Assembly: GCF_014931415.1 (NCBI RefSeq)
Contig: NZ_CP063121.1
Coordinates: 310,001 to 374,000 of the forward strand
Length of the DNA: 64,000 nucleotides
Direction of reading: 5' to 3'
Origin: Haemophilus parainfluenzae
GTDB taxonomy: Bacteria; Pseudomonadota; Gammaproteobacteria; Enterobacterales; Pasteurellaceae
Below, in pieces: positions 34,349 through 43,503 of this stretch. The first letter of the stretch is position 1. The number at the start of each line of letters is the position of its first letter. A program made the position numbers and the translations under genes. The notes beneath the pieces are model-generated. The model was given only the letters and a program-made list of their open reading frames with translations, searched no databases and was not told the DNA's origin.

Positions 34349-35215
34349 ATGCCAAACATACATCTCCGCAATAATTATCAAAAAGCTGTTGTTTGTATGG
34401 TGTTAGCTTACATCAGCATTGCCTTAATGGGTGTATTTGTAAAATACGCCTCTGATGAATTACCGTCCAGTGAAATTTTATTTTCCCGCTTCTTTATTGG
34501 TTTTGTTTTTCTCTTGCCCTTTTTAATTAAAGATGGCGATTTCAAAGTCGATATGTCGCAATGGAAGTTTCTCATTTTGCGTAATCTCGCTGGCATTGCC
34601 AGTATGTTGCTAACCTTCTACGCCATTAAATATTTGCCGATTTCTATTGCGATTTTATTGATGAATACGTCCGCACTTTTTGTGCCTTTATTGCTGTTTT
34701 TCTTTAAAGTCAGAACGCCATTAAAAGTATTAGCTTGCAGTTTTATGGGGTTTATCGGTGTATCCATCATTATGCTGACCAACGGTTCAATGAATATCAA
34801 CCCTATCCATGTAGGCTATGCGTTAGGTGCTGCAGTATTGGCGGCCATGGCATTTATCAGCTTACAAGAGCTCAATAAACACAACTCACCTAAAAATATC
34901 GTGTTTTACTTCCACTTATTAGGCTCGATTTTATTGCCACTCTTTTTCATCACGCAGTGGAAAATGCCAACATTACATGGATTTACTCTGCTACTTTTAG
35001 TGGGCGGATTCGGTCTTATTTTCCAATTATTACTCACTCGCGCCTTTAAATACGCCCCTGCCAATGTCATCACGCCTTTTGCTTTTACTGGCGTGATTTT
35101 CTCCAGCATCTGTGACTGGTTCTTCTGGGATAACGTACCAAGCCTAAATTTCTGGATTGGTTCATTAGTCATTATTATTGCCGTCAGTTTACTTGCCAGA
35201 ATGCGGGCAAAATAG
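34349..35215 (+). CDS. EamA/DMT family transporter
   Basis: An inner-membrane metabolite exporter or importer of unknown substrate. From ATG 34349 (AAGGA ribosome site) it has 288 residues, ten hydrophobic segments and the two-fold EamA repeat, with YAIKYLPISIAILLMNTSALF in the first half (written here in part) and RAFKYAPANVITPF in the second. The frame extends five codons upstream without a better ribosome site. It has no clear operon partner; msrAB is divergent and fecB follows about 90 bp later with its own promoter. Confidence 0.8.
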   Translation: MPNIHLRNNYQKAVVCMVLAYISIALMGVFVKYASDELPSSEILFSRFFIGFVFLLPFLIKDGDFKVDMSQWKFLILRNLAGIASMLLTFYAIKYLPISIAILLMNTSALFVPLLLFFFKVRTPLKVLACSFMGFIGVSIIMLTNGSMNINPIHVGYALGAAVLAAMAFISLQELNKHNSPKNIVFYFHLLGSILLPLFFITQWKMPTLHGFTLLLLVGGFGLIFQLLLTRAFKYAPANVITPFAFTGVIFSSICDWFFWDNVPSLNFWIGSLVIIIAVSLLARMRAK

Positions 35216-35238
35216 AGAAATCCGACCAAATAGCTAGA

Positions 35239-35253
35239 ATATAACTATTCTCA
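35239..35253. promoter_or_regulatory. Weak Fur box upstream of fecB
   Basis: Read on the minus strand, TGAGAATAGTTATAT matches the TGATAATNATTATCA Fur core at 10 of 14 scored positions. It overlaps the predicted -35 region of a promoter whose -10 box is the perfect TATAAT at 35271-35276. Confidence 0.45.
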
Positions 35254-35270
35254 ATAACATTGTTTGAGTG

Positions 35271-35276
35271 TATAAT
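35271..35276 (+). promoter_or_regulatory. fecB promoter -10 box
   Basis: A perfect TATAAT lies 30 bp before the fecB ATG. The best -35 at 17-bp spacing is the poor TTCTCA, which lies inside the Fur-like box, a layout suited to repression. Confidence 0.55.
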
Positions 35277-35306
35277 CCAAATGCTTTTTATTATTGAGGA
35301 CACAAC

Positions 35307-36197
35307 ATGAAAAAATTATTCAAAACTACTTTAGCTTCCGCATTATTAATGGTATCCGCATTCGCTAGCGCCGTGACGGTTAAAGATGCGAAAGGTGAAT
35401 TTACCCTTGATAAAACCCCAAGCCGTGTTGTGGTATTGGAATATTCTTTTGTGGATGCTTTAGCCCAAGTCGGTGTAAGCCCAGTAGGTGTGGCTGACGA
35501 CAACAAAATCGATCGTATTTTGCCGCAAGTGCGCGAAAAAATTGCTGCATGGCAATCCGTTGGCACGCGTTCTCAACCGAGTCTTGAAGTGATTGCTTCT
35601 CTCAAACCCGATTTAATTATTGCTGATCCATCTCGCCATACTGCAGTATTTGAAGAATTGAAAAAAATTGCGCCAACGGTGATGTTTGATTCCCGTCATG
35701 AAAGCTACCAAGAAAATCTTGAAACTGCGCAGAAAATTGGTGATTTAGTCGGTAAAAGCGCTGAAATGAAAGCGAAGATCAATGAACATAATGATTACAT
35801 TGCCAACATCGCAAAAAATTTAGGTGTACAAGGCAAAAAAGCCTCATTTGGTACTTCCCGAGAAGATAAATTTAATATCCAAAATGACAATGGCTATGTG
35901 GGTAGTTTCTTAACGACATTAGGTTTTGCGCCAACTAAACTCAATAGCGATCAAGCTTTCGTAGAAATCAACCTTGAACAATTAGTAATGGAAAAACCGG
36001 AATACTTGTTCATTGCCCATTATCGTGATGAAAGCATTGCCCGCAAATGGGAAGCTGAGCCACTTTGGAAAGCTATTCCTGCCGTAAAAGCAAACCATGT
36101 TTACAGCGTTGACGCTGACATGTGGGCTCGCGGTCGTGGCTTAGAAGCGAGCAAAATTATGGCAAAACAAATTGAAGGTTTCGTGAAACAAAAATAA
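35307..36197 (+). CDS. fecB: Ferric citrate ABC transporter substrate-binding protein FecB
   Basis: A periplasmic protein that hands an Fe(III)-citrate complex to the FecCD permease. The 296-residue protein has a signal peptide (MKKLFKTTLASALLMVSAFA, cut near residue 22). Its conserved body closely follows E. coli FecB as I recall it: TPSRVVVLEYSFVDALAQVG, WQSVGTRSQPSLEVIASLKP and FIAHYRDESIARKWEAEPLW. It is first in a tight fecBCDE operon; fecC starts inside its stop codon (TAATG). The outer-membrane receptor FecA and regulators FecIR are absent from the window, so the ligand enters by another receptor or another iron chelate is used. Confidence 0.92.
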   Translation: MKKLFKTTLASALLMVSAFASAVTVKDAKGEFTLDKTPSRVVVLEYSFVDALAQVGVSPVGVADDNKIDRILPQVREKIAAWQSVGTRSQPSLEVIASLKPDLIIADPSRHTAVFEELKKIAPTVMFDSRHESYQENLETAQKIGDLVGKSAEMKAKINEHNDYIANIAKNLGVQGKKASFGTSREDKFNIQNDNGYVGSFLTTLGFAPTKLNSDQAFVEINLEQLVMEKPEYLFIAHYRDESIARKWEAEPLWKAIPAVKANHVYSVDADMWARGRGLEASKIMAKQIEGFVKQK

Positions 36198-37186
36198 TGA
36201 TGAAGTCCACTTTCCGTTGGGGACTTCCCCTTATCATTCTGGCTTTCCTATTATGGGGAAGCCTGTTTTTGTATTATCCCATCGAAATTCGACCGCTTGC
36301 AGCGTTACAAGCGTTCCTCCCCGATGGCGATGAAATTGCCAAAATTACGGTAACCGATTTACGCCTACCGCGCGCATTAGTTGGCATGATTTTAGGTGCC
36401 AATCTTGCGGTGGCGGGGGCGTTGTTACAAACCATTACGCGCAACCCGCTTGCTTCACCTACGCTACTCAGCGTGAACTCTGGAGCTAGTCTTGCCATGG
36501 TAACCGCCAGTGCGTTTAGCCCCTTGATTCTTTCTGGTTATAGCATTGCCTTAGTGGCTAGTATCGGCGGCGGTCTGAGTTGGTTTGTGGTGATGCTGAT
36601 CAGCAACGGATGGAAAGATAATAGTGGAGATCGTAGCCGAGTGATTTTAGCGGGGATTGCCGTATCACTACTTTGTGCCGCGCTCACGAAATTGGTGCTC
36701 ATTATCGCGGAAGATCATGCCTTCGGTATTATGAGCTGGCTAGCTGGCGGCATTGCACATGCCCGTTGGAATGAATTATTGACGTTATTTCCGTTCTTTA
36801 TTTTGACCGCACTTTTCTGCCTGCTTTTTGCCAGTCGTTTGAATTTACTCAATTTAAGTGATGAATCCGCTCGTTCGCTAGGTATCAATCTCTTCCGTTT
36901 ACGTTGGTACGCTAACATCATGGCGTTATTGATTGTGGGCTCCAGCGTAAGTGTTGCCGGCCCTGTTGCGTTTATTGGCTTACTCGTGCCACATCTTGCC
37001 CGCTATTGGATTGGTTATGACTTGCGAAAATCACTCCCTATGGCGATGTTACTCGGCGCAATTTTAATGCTCTCTGCAGATACCATTGCCCGAGCGGTCA
37101 ACTTCCCTAGCGAAGTGCCTGCTGGTGCGGTGCTTGCCTTAATCGGTGCCCCAGTCTTTGTATTATTTGCCAGAGGAAGACACTAA
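36197..37186 (+). CDS. fecC: Iron(III) dicitrate ABC transporter permease FecC
   Basis: An inner-membrane permease of the FecCD/BtuC family. The 329-residue protein has about ten hydrophobic segments, DLRLPRALVGMILGANLAVAG near residues 51-71 and the C-terminal coupling region VGPVAFIGLLVPHLARY-type sequence (here AGPVAFIGLLVPHLARYW). The start overlaps the fecB stop (TAATG), and its own stop overlaps the fecD start (TAATG), so translation is coupled along the operon. Confidence 0.93.
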   Translation: MMKSTFRWGLPLIILAFLLWGSLFLYYPIEIRPLAALQAFLPDGDEIAKITVTDLRLPRALVGMILGANLAVAGALLQTITRNPLASPTLLSVNSGASLAMVTASAFSPLILSGYSIALVASIGGGLSWFVVMLISNGWKDNSGDRSRVILAGIAVSLLCAALTKLVLIIAEDHAFGIMSWLAGGIAHARWNELLTLFPFFILTALFCLLFASRLNLLNLSDESARSLGINLFRLRWYANIMALLIVGSSVSVAGPVAFIGLLVPHLARYWIGYDLRKSLPMAMLLGAILMLSADTIARAVNFPSEVPAGAVLALIGAPVFVLFARGRH

Positions 37187-38169
37187 TGCGAGCTTCTCAT
37201 GTATCTTTTCGCGCTATCGGCTTTTATGTCGTCACGCTCAGTCTGATGGTACTACTCTTTGGATTGAGTATTCGACTTGGCACTTATACGCTTTCTTTTG
37301 AGGAAATTTGGGCGGCCTTTCAGCCTGACGATAAAAACTATTTTACCTTGATGGAATATCGCCTACCTCGTGCGGTATTAGCGATTTTATTAGGCGGAGC
37401 CTTAGCGATTTCCGGTGTGTTAGTGCAAAGCGTAGTACGCAATCCACTTGCCTCTCCCGATATTTTAGGGATTAACAATGCGGCAGGGTTAGTTGCTGTT
37501 TCGGTATTGATGTTCTTACCAAACTTAGCATTTTACTGGATGCCAATTTTTGCCTTTTTAGGTGGAGTGCTCTCTTTTGTCATTTTATGGATCGTGTGCG
37601 GTTTTAACTTCCGCCCTATCAAAATGGCAATCATTGGGGTCGCATTTTCCGCATTATGGGCAGCGATTAGCCATTATCTAATGCTTACTAATCCGGTCGA
37701 GATCAACACGGCAATGTTATGGCTCACAGGAAGCCTGTGGGGGCGCAGCTGGTCTTATTTGAATGTGGTATTACCATGGCTAGTGGTATTGCTGCCTTTA
37801 CCATTTATTTTCTGTCGCGATCTCGACACCCTTGGTTTAGGTGAAAACAAAGCCTCCACCTTGGGCGTGACCGTAAATAAAGTGCAAATCAGCGTTTTAG
37901 TGCTAGCAGTCGCCCTTTCTACTACAGCCGTGGCAATTTGTGGTCCGATTGCCTTTTTAGGCTTAGTTGCTCCGCATCTCGCCCGTCGTTTAGTCGGCGG
38001 CAGACATCGCACCCTATTACCGGCAGCCTTAATTATTGGCGCCCTCTTATTACAACTTTCGGATATTTTGGCGCGGGTGATTGCCCCACCAACTGAACTA
38101 CCAGCGGGTATTCTGACCGCGATTATCGGTGCGCCATATTTCTTCTACTTATTGATGAGAACTAAATAA
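37186..38169 (+). CDS. fecD: Iron(III) dicitrate ABC transporter permease FecD
   Basis: The second permease subunit, pairing with FecC. The 327-residue protein shows MEYRLPRAVLAILLGGALAI and CGPIAFLGLVAPHLARRLVG, the EAA-like loop that contacts the ATPase. ATG overlaps the fecC stop by one base, and the stop overlaps the fecE start by one base. The compact layout indicates fixed subunit ratios from one mRNA. Confidence 0.93.
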   Translation: MRASHVSFRAIGFYVVTLSLMVLLFGLSIRLGTYTLSFEEIWAAFQPDDKNYFTLMEYRLPRAVLAILLGGALAISGVLVQSVVRNPLASPDILGINNAAGLVAVSVLMFLPNLAFYWMPIFAFLGGVLSFVILWIVCGFNFRPIKMAIIGVAFSALWAAISHYLMLTNPVEINTAMLWLTGSLWGRSWSYLNVVLPWLVVLLPLPFIFCRDLDTLGLGENKASTLGVTVNKVQISVLVLAVALSTTAVAICGPIAFLGLVAPHLARRLVGGRHRTLLPAALIIGALLLQLSDILARVIAPPTELPAGILTAIIGAPYFFYLLMRTK

Positions 38170-38936
38170 TGAGCATTGAAATCAATAATTTATCTTTAGG
38201 TTATCAAGATAAACTCGTAGTTAAAAATCTGTCACTAAAATTCCCGAAAAATAAAGTGATTGCGTTAATCGGCCCAAATGGTTGCTGTAAGTCCACCACA
38301 TTAAAAGCGGTGGCTCGATTGCTTAAGCCAAAGCAAGGCTCAATCACCCATAAAGGCAAGAACATTTGGCAAAAAAGCCCTAAAGAATATGCCCAAGAAT
38401 TGGCTTTTCTCCCGCAGCAACACTTGGTACCAGAAGGCATTAAAGTGCGCGAATTGATCACTTACGGGCGTTCGCCTTACTTAAACCTCTGGGGTAAACT
38501 CAGTCAAAAAGATGAAGAATTGGTGACTTGGGCGATGGCGCAAACCCAAACTGCAGAACTCGCTGAACAGCTGGTTTCCGATTTATCTGGTGGTCAACAA
38601 CAACGGGTATTTTTAGCCATGACTCTTGCGCAAGATGCCGAATTAGTGCTACTCGATGAGCCTACCACTTATCTTGATTTAAACCGCCAAGCAGAACTCA
38701 TGGGCATGATGCGACAAATGCAACAAAACGGTAAAACCGTGATTACGGTATTGCATGATCTCAACCAAGCCTGCCGCTATTGCGATTACTTAATCGTCAT
38801 GAAAAAAGGTGCCGTAATGGCACAAGGCACACCTGATGAAGTGATGACCGAAGAGTTGCTGAAGGATGTGTTTGATTTGGATGTCATCATTCATCGTGAT
38901 CCTATCAGCAACACACCGATGTTTATTTTGAAATAA
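38169..38936 (+). CDS. fecE: Iron(III) dicitrate ABC transporter ATPase FecE
   Basis: It powers import through FecCD. The 255-residue protein has Walker A GPNGCCKSTT (residues about 35-44), where Cys replaces the usual Gly-Ser pair's first Gly without touching the key Lys. Q-loop LPQQHLVPEG, signature LSGGQQQRVFLAMTLAQ and Walker B LVLLDEPTTYLD follow. It is last in fecBCDE, and a hairpin terminator lies at 38961-38994. Confidence 0.94.
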   Translation: MSIEINNLSLGYQDKLVVKNLSLKFPKNKVIALIGPNGCCKSTTLKAVARLLKPKQGSITHKGKNIWQKSPKEYAQELAFLPQQHLVPEGIKVRELITYGRSPYLNLWGKLSQKDEELVTWAMAQTQTAELAEQLVSDLSGGQQQRVFLAMTLAQDAELVLLDEPTTYLDLNRQAELMGMMRQMQQNGKTVITVLHDLNQACRYCDYLIVMKKGAVMAQGTPDEVMTEELLKDVFDLDVIIHRDPISNTPMFILK

Positions 38937-38960
38937 CTTTCAATCACTTCTCTAAATATC

Positions 38961-38999
38961 AAATAGGCGATTTATTTTACTAGAACGCCTATTTTTTAT
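38961..38999 (+). terminator. fecBCDE terminator
   Basis: AAATAGGCG (38961-38969) pairs with CGCCTATTT (38986-38994) across a 16-nt loop, followed by a T-run. Confidence 0.75.
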
Positions 39000-39038
39000 C
39001 CCCCCTCCATTTATACACAATTAATATTTTCCATCGCC

Positions 39039-39063
39039 TGCAAAGAGGTCGGACCTCTTTGCA
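39039..39063. promoter_or_regulatory. 25-bp palindrome upstream of pgaA
   Basis: TGCAAAGAGGTC (39039-39050) and GACCTCTTTGCA (39052-39063) are perfect 12-bp arms around one central base. It lies 75 bp before the pgaA ATG. It has no U-run, so an operator for a dimeric regulator or a cruciform-forming site is more likely than a terminator. Confidence 0.55.
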
Positions 39064-39138
39064 AAACTTACACTTCTTTACACTGTCTGAAATAACGAAG
39101 CACTAGATAATTATTATTAAATATAGTGGAACTAAAAA

Positions 39139-41556
39139 ATGAAATCTCTATCCCATGTCTTTAAGGCTGTGCTATTAGTAGGTGTCAGTACCTCAGTAGT
39201 ACAGGTTGCCTATGCCCAAAATTCCTCTATTGATACCGAACGAGAAAATATCATCATTTTCTCTCGTCAAGGAGATACCCAATTAAATCAAGCTATTCCA
39301 AAACTTGAGGCCTTATTTAAGAGGACGCACGATGTGAAAGTGCGCGATGATTTAATTACACTCTATCTGAGGACGAATCAATCCGCTAAAGCACTTTCAC
39401 TTTGCGAAAGCTGCGCACCCGCGCAATTTTCCCAAAATGAACTCGAAAATTTAGGCAAAGCCGCTCGAAATGAAAAACAATACGATCGTGCCATTGCATT
39501 CTATTCCCAATTGCAAAAGCAATACCCTGATAATCCAAATGGCTGGCTTGGTGGCGCATTAGCTTTCACAGAAACCAAAAACTACAATGCGGCAAAAAAT
39601 GCACTGAGTGTTTATAAAAAACGTTTTGGACAAGATAACGCCTATCTTGATGCAGAAAGTTATTTACTTGATTTCACCGAACCCGACATGGCTAAACTTG
39701 GCCGTTGGCAACGTCAGTTAGAACAAAATCCGAAAAATATCACCTTAATGAGAGAGTTGTATCGTTTAGCATCGAAATACAACCTTCAACCATTACAAGA
39801 GAAACTACAAAAAGCCTATCCTGATCAATTCAATCAAAAAGACATGATGTGGTTTGAGCATGGTAAAACGATTACCTCTTCAAAAAATGCGACAACGCCT
39901 ACACAACAAGAAAAATCATTTGAAGAATTGACCGCACTTTTGGCCAAAATTAATCCTGAGCATCCTCTGTATCAACAAGCATTGCAAGATCGTTTTGTGA
40001 TGGGTGTTCGCTTGAATAAATTTGATGAAATAGAAGACGATTTCAATACATTACAGGCTCAATCTAATGTACCTGCGTATTTAGAAGAAGCCTTTGGTGA
40101 TTATTGGGCAGCAAAAGGCTCACCACACAAAGCATTAGCAATTTATCAATCAATTGAACAACAAGCCTTAAACAATAAACTCGCTGTGAGCGATGGCTTA
40201 CTTCATAAACTCTCTCTGACCGCAAGCGATGCAGGCAAATTTGAATTGGCGCAACAATATTTAGAGCGTATGAATTCAAATATTTATATCAATGACTATA
40301 CCCGAACATCAAAAATTCTGAATCCAGGCTACGATTCTCGCTATTTTGGTTTAGCTCGTTTAGCGTTATGGCGTGGTAACAGCAAATTAGCTCAGCAACT
40401 TATTGATGATCGTCTATTTAACAAAACGCCTGGTGATCCATGGGTTATGTTGCAAAAAGCGGAACTTGAGCGAAATCGTGGCAACTATGATGATGCCAAA
40501 TTATGGGCGGAAAAAGCCGGTTATTTTTTGAGTAAAAATGATCAGCAAGAAGCTCATAATAACCTGGCTGAAACTGCCTTAAGTCAAAATGATTTACCAA
40601 CAGTTTCAAAAACGATTGATGCAATGAATGAAGAACAACGTCAGTCAGCACAATCCCTTATTAAGCATTATGAACAAGCGCGTTCTGGCAAAATTGTAGG
40701 GAGTGTCGGCTTACAGCATCGCACCTCACCAATCAGTTATAGCAATGAAAGTAGCCAAGATTATGCGATTTACACACCTAAAACAGCAAATGGGCACGAT
40801 CTCTACGTTCATTACTTAGAAACTCGCTCCCCTTATGACAAAGAAAGTCTTATTTCTCGCCGAATTGGTGTAGGAACAGAGCTCAATTTCTATCCACTCC
40901 AAGTGAAAATGGAAGGCGGGAAAGGCATTAAGCTTAATGATAAAGCCTATTTCTCTACAGAGGCAAATTATACCCTCAACCAACATTGGTCATTTAATTT
41001 AGGCGCCAATATTAATGGTAGTGGCACCCCAGTTAAAGCCATCAATAAAGGGGTGTATACCAAAGATATTGGTTTCTCTACCACGTATTCCTATTCCGAT
41101 ATTTTCCAAGCTGGGCTAGGTGGTAGCGTCATGAAATTTGATGACGGCAACTTAAGAAAAGAAGCCAATTTCTGGTTGAATCTCAATACATTCAAACATG
41201 ACCGTTGGGCGCTAACCAACAATTTCAGAGTCGATTACAGCAAAAATAAAACCATTGATTCTGCTGAATATTACAACCCATCAAAAGCGACAAGCTTGGA
41301 ATTCGGTGCGGATTTAAGTTACTACCAACCACTTAATTATGGCTTAGTCTTAAATCATCACCTGAAAGCCAGTGTGGGTGCTTATAAACAGGCAGAACTC
41401 AGTCGAGAAAAAATGTGGTCGATTAGTTACGGACACCAATGGCGTGTTGGTAAAAAATTTGGCGTGTCTTATGAAATTGGTCGTAAAAAGAATATTTACG
41501 ACGGCAGTGCTGAATTCAACAATTTCGGAAATTTAAACTTCTCTATTTATTATTAA
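39139..41556 (+). CDS. pgaA: Poly-beta-1,6-N-acetylglucosamine export porin PgaA
   Basis: The outer-membrane exporter of the PGA biofilm polysaccharide. The 805-residue protein has a signal peptide (cut near residue 27, VAYA), a long periplasmic TPR region (about 45-500; for example YDRAIAFYSQLQKQYPDNPN) that binds deacetylated PGA, and a C-terminal beta-barrel ending FGNLNFSIYY. Length fits the family (about 800). It is first of pgaABCD. A 25-bp palindrome upstream is the best candidate for a control site. Confidence 0.93.
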   Translation: MKSLSHVFKAVLLVGVSTSVVQVAYAQNSSIDTERENIIIFSRQGDTQLNQAIPKLEALFKRTHDVKVRDDLITLYLRTNQSAKALSLCESCAPAQFSQNELENLGKAARNEKQYDRAIAFYSQLQKQYPDNPNGWLGGALAFTETKNYNAAKNALSVYKKRFGQDNAYLDAESYLLDFTEPDMAKLGRWQRQLEQNPKNITLMRELYRLASKYNLQPLQEKLQKAYPDQFNQKDMMWFEHGKTITSSKNATTPTQQEKSFEELTALLAKINPEHPLYQQALQDRFVMGVRLNKFDEIEDDFNTLQAQSNVPAYLEEAFGDYWAAKGSPHKALAIYQSIEQQALNNKLAVSDGLLHKLSLTASDAGKFELAQQYLERMNSNIYINDYTRTSKILNPGYDSRYFGLARLALWRGNSKLAQQLIDDRLFNKTPGDPWVMLQKAELERNRGNYDDAKLWAEKAGYFLSKNDQQEAHNNLAETALSQNDLPTVSKTIDAMNEEQRQSAQSLIKHYEQARSGKIVGSVGLQHRTSPISYSNESSQDYAIYTPKTANGHDLYVHYLETRSPYDKESLISRRIGVGTELNFYPLQVKMEGGKGIKLNDKAYFSTEANYTLNQHWSFNLGANINGSGTPVKAINKGVYTKDIGFSTTYSYSDIFQAGLGGSVMKFDDGNLRKEANFWLNLNTFKHDRWALTNNFRVDYSKNKTIDSAEYYNPSKATSLEFGADLSYYQPLNYGLVLNHHLKASVGAYKQAELSREKMWSISYGHQWRVGKKFGVSYEIGRKKNIYDGSAEFNNFGNLNFSIYY

Positions 41557-41577
41557 ATACTTAAGCGGTATAACTTT

Positions 41578-43494
41578 ATGAGATCTCTAAAACATTTTGC
41601 AAAAATCATTATTTGCACGCTTTCCCTTTTTTCGGTTTTTGCCTTTGCGCAAGATCGTTATGGCGTATTAGCTTATCACTCTGTTGTAGATGAAAGTGCG
41701 GCTGAAAATCAAAAACATTATTTTCCTCAAACGATTTCAGCCCAAACCTTAATTAAACATTTTAATTGGCTAAAAGAAAACGGATACAACGTGATCAGTT
41801 GGCAGCAAGTTATCGATGCTGAAAATGGTAAAGGCACATTACCTGATAATGCGGTATTGCTAAGCTTCGATGATGGCTATGAAACCATGTATAACGTGGT
41901 CTTTCCTCTATTAAAGGCCTATAACTACCCTGCTGTTTTTGCGCCAGTGACAGGCTGGTTAGATACGCCGGCAGATCAAAAAATCGCTTATGCCGATAAA
42001 ATGTTAGATCGTTCCGTTTTTGCCACTTGGTCGCAAGTCAAAGAAATGGAACAAAGTGGGCTCGTTGAAGTAGCCTCACATACTCATAATCTTCATAGCG
42101 GTATAAATGCCAACCCATCTGGTGGTCAATTACCCTCAGTGATTGCACCTGAATATAAAAACGGAAAATATGAAACTGAAGATGCCTACAAAAACAGATT
42201 GAAATCTGATTTCACTCGTTCTGTTCAAACGTTAGTCAATCATATCGGTAAGAAACCACGTGTCATGGTGTGGCCTTATGGACAATTTAATGATGTTGCT
42301 GTGCAACTTGCACGACAAGCAGGAATGCCACACTATTTCTCATTAGGTGAAAAAATCATCAATAAAGTGGGCGATAAACATATTGGACGCTTATTACTTA
42401 ATGCAGAAACCGATCTAAATACCGTTAAAAACTATCTTGATGGCATTGATGAAAGCAAACAAATTCAACGTGTGCTACATGTTGATTTAGACTATGTCTA
42501 CGATGCAAATAAAGCTCAACAAGCCAAAAACCTTGATAAATTAATCGAGCGTATCTATCGCTATGGTGTGACGACAGTTTATCTTCAAGCTTTCTCCGAT
42601 CCTGATGGAGATGGTGTAGCGGATGCCTTGTATTTCCCTAATAAATATCTTCCTGTTCGCGATGATATTTTTGGTCGAATTGCATGGCAATTACAAACAC
42701 GCGCAGGCGTACAAGTTTATGCTTGGATGCCTGTACTCGCCTTTGATTTACGTAAAAATGTAAAAGAGGCGGAATATGTCATTGATAGCCGCACGGGCAA
42801 ACCTTCAACAAAGGCCTATTTACGTCTTTCACCTTATAACAAACAGAATGTTGAAATCATTAAATCCATTTATAACGATTTGTCATTCTACGCAAAATTT
42901 AATGGCATTTTATTCCATGATGACGCGTTCCTAACCGATTTTGAAGGTGCAGAAGGTAATCACGCTGAAGGTATGGTTAGCCCACAAGCAAAACAAAAAA
43001 CACAAGATTTAATCCAATTAACCCATCAACTCACCGATGCGTTAAAACCTTATTTCTTGCGTGGTTCATATTCTCTTAAAACGGCTCGTAATCTTTATGC
43101 ATCAGTGATCACGAATCCAAATGCTGAAGAATGGTTGGCACAAAACTTAAAAACACTCACTGACAATTACGATACCACTGCCATTATGGCGATGCCATAC
43201 ATGGAAAATGAACAGCCTATTTCACAAAAAGAAGCCTATCAATGGTTTGCTTCTCTCATTGAAAATGTGAAAGCCCAAGCGCCATTAGATAAAGTCTTAT
43301 TTGAATTCCAAGCGGTGAATTGGCGAACTCAAAAACCAATTCCTGAATCCGAATTGATTGATTGGATGATGCTATTACAAAAAAATCATATTTATAGCTA
43401 TGGCTACTATCCGGATAACTTTTTAACAAACCAACCGGATATGAACAAAATGAGACCGTATTTTTCCGTAAATACGAATGCAGGGAAAAAATAA
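41578..43494 (+). CDS. pgaB: Poly-N-acetylglucosamine N-deacetylase PgaB
   Basis: A periplasmic enzyme that removes some acetyl groups from PGA, as needed for export through PgaA. The 638-residue protein has a signal peptide ending FAFA near residue 24. Its polysaccharide deacetylase domain has LAYHSVVD, LLSFDDGYETMY (metal-binding Asp pair) and ASHTHNLH (metal-binding His pair). The C-terminal glycoside-hydrolase-like domain has VLHVDLDYVYD and FHDDAFLTDFE. The mature N-terminus after the signal lacks an obvious lipobox Cys at the cleavage site, unlike E. coli PgaB, a lipoprotein. Confidence 0.93.
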   Translation: MRSLKHFAKIIICTLSLFSVFAFAQDRYGVLAYHSVVDESAAENQKHYFPQTISAQTLIKHFNWLKENGYNVISWQQVIDAENGKGTLPDNAVLLSFDDGYETMYNVVFPLLKAYNYPAVFAPVTGWLDTPADQKIAYADKMLDRSVFATWSQVKEMEQSGLVEVASHTHNLHSGINANPSGGQLPSVIAPEYKNGKYETEDAYKNRLKSDFTRSVQTLVNHIGKKPRVMVWPYGQFNDVAVQLARQAGMPHYFSLGEKIINKVGDKHIGRLLLNAETDLNTVKNYLDGIDESKQIQRVLHVDLDYVYDANKAQQAKNLDKLIERIYRYGVTTVYLQAFSDPDGDGVADALYFPNKYLPVRDDIFGRIAWQLQTRAGVQVYAWMPVLAFDLRKNVKEAEYVIDSRTGKPSTKAYLRLSPYNKQNVEIIKSIYNDLSFYAKFNGILFHDDAFLTDFEGAEGNHAEGMVSPQAKQKTQDLIQLTHQLTDALKPYFLRGSYSLKTARNLYASVITNPNAEEWLAQNLKTLTDNYDTTAIMAMPYMENEQPISQKEAYQWFASLIENVKAQAPLDKVLFEFQAVNWRTQKPIPESELIDWMMLLQKNHIYSYGYYPDNFLTNQPDMNKMRPYFSVNTNAGKK

Positions 43495-43503
43495 GGATTG
43501 ATC

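Noticed and set aside
38275..38304. Unusual Walker A (GPNGCCKSTT) in FecE as a sign of inactivity
   Set aside because: The essential Lys and following Ser/Thr are intact, and all other ABC motifs are normal, so loss of function is not supported.
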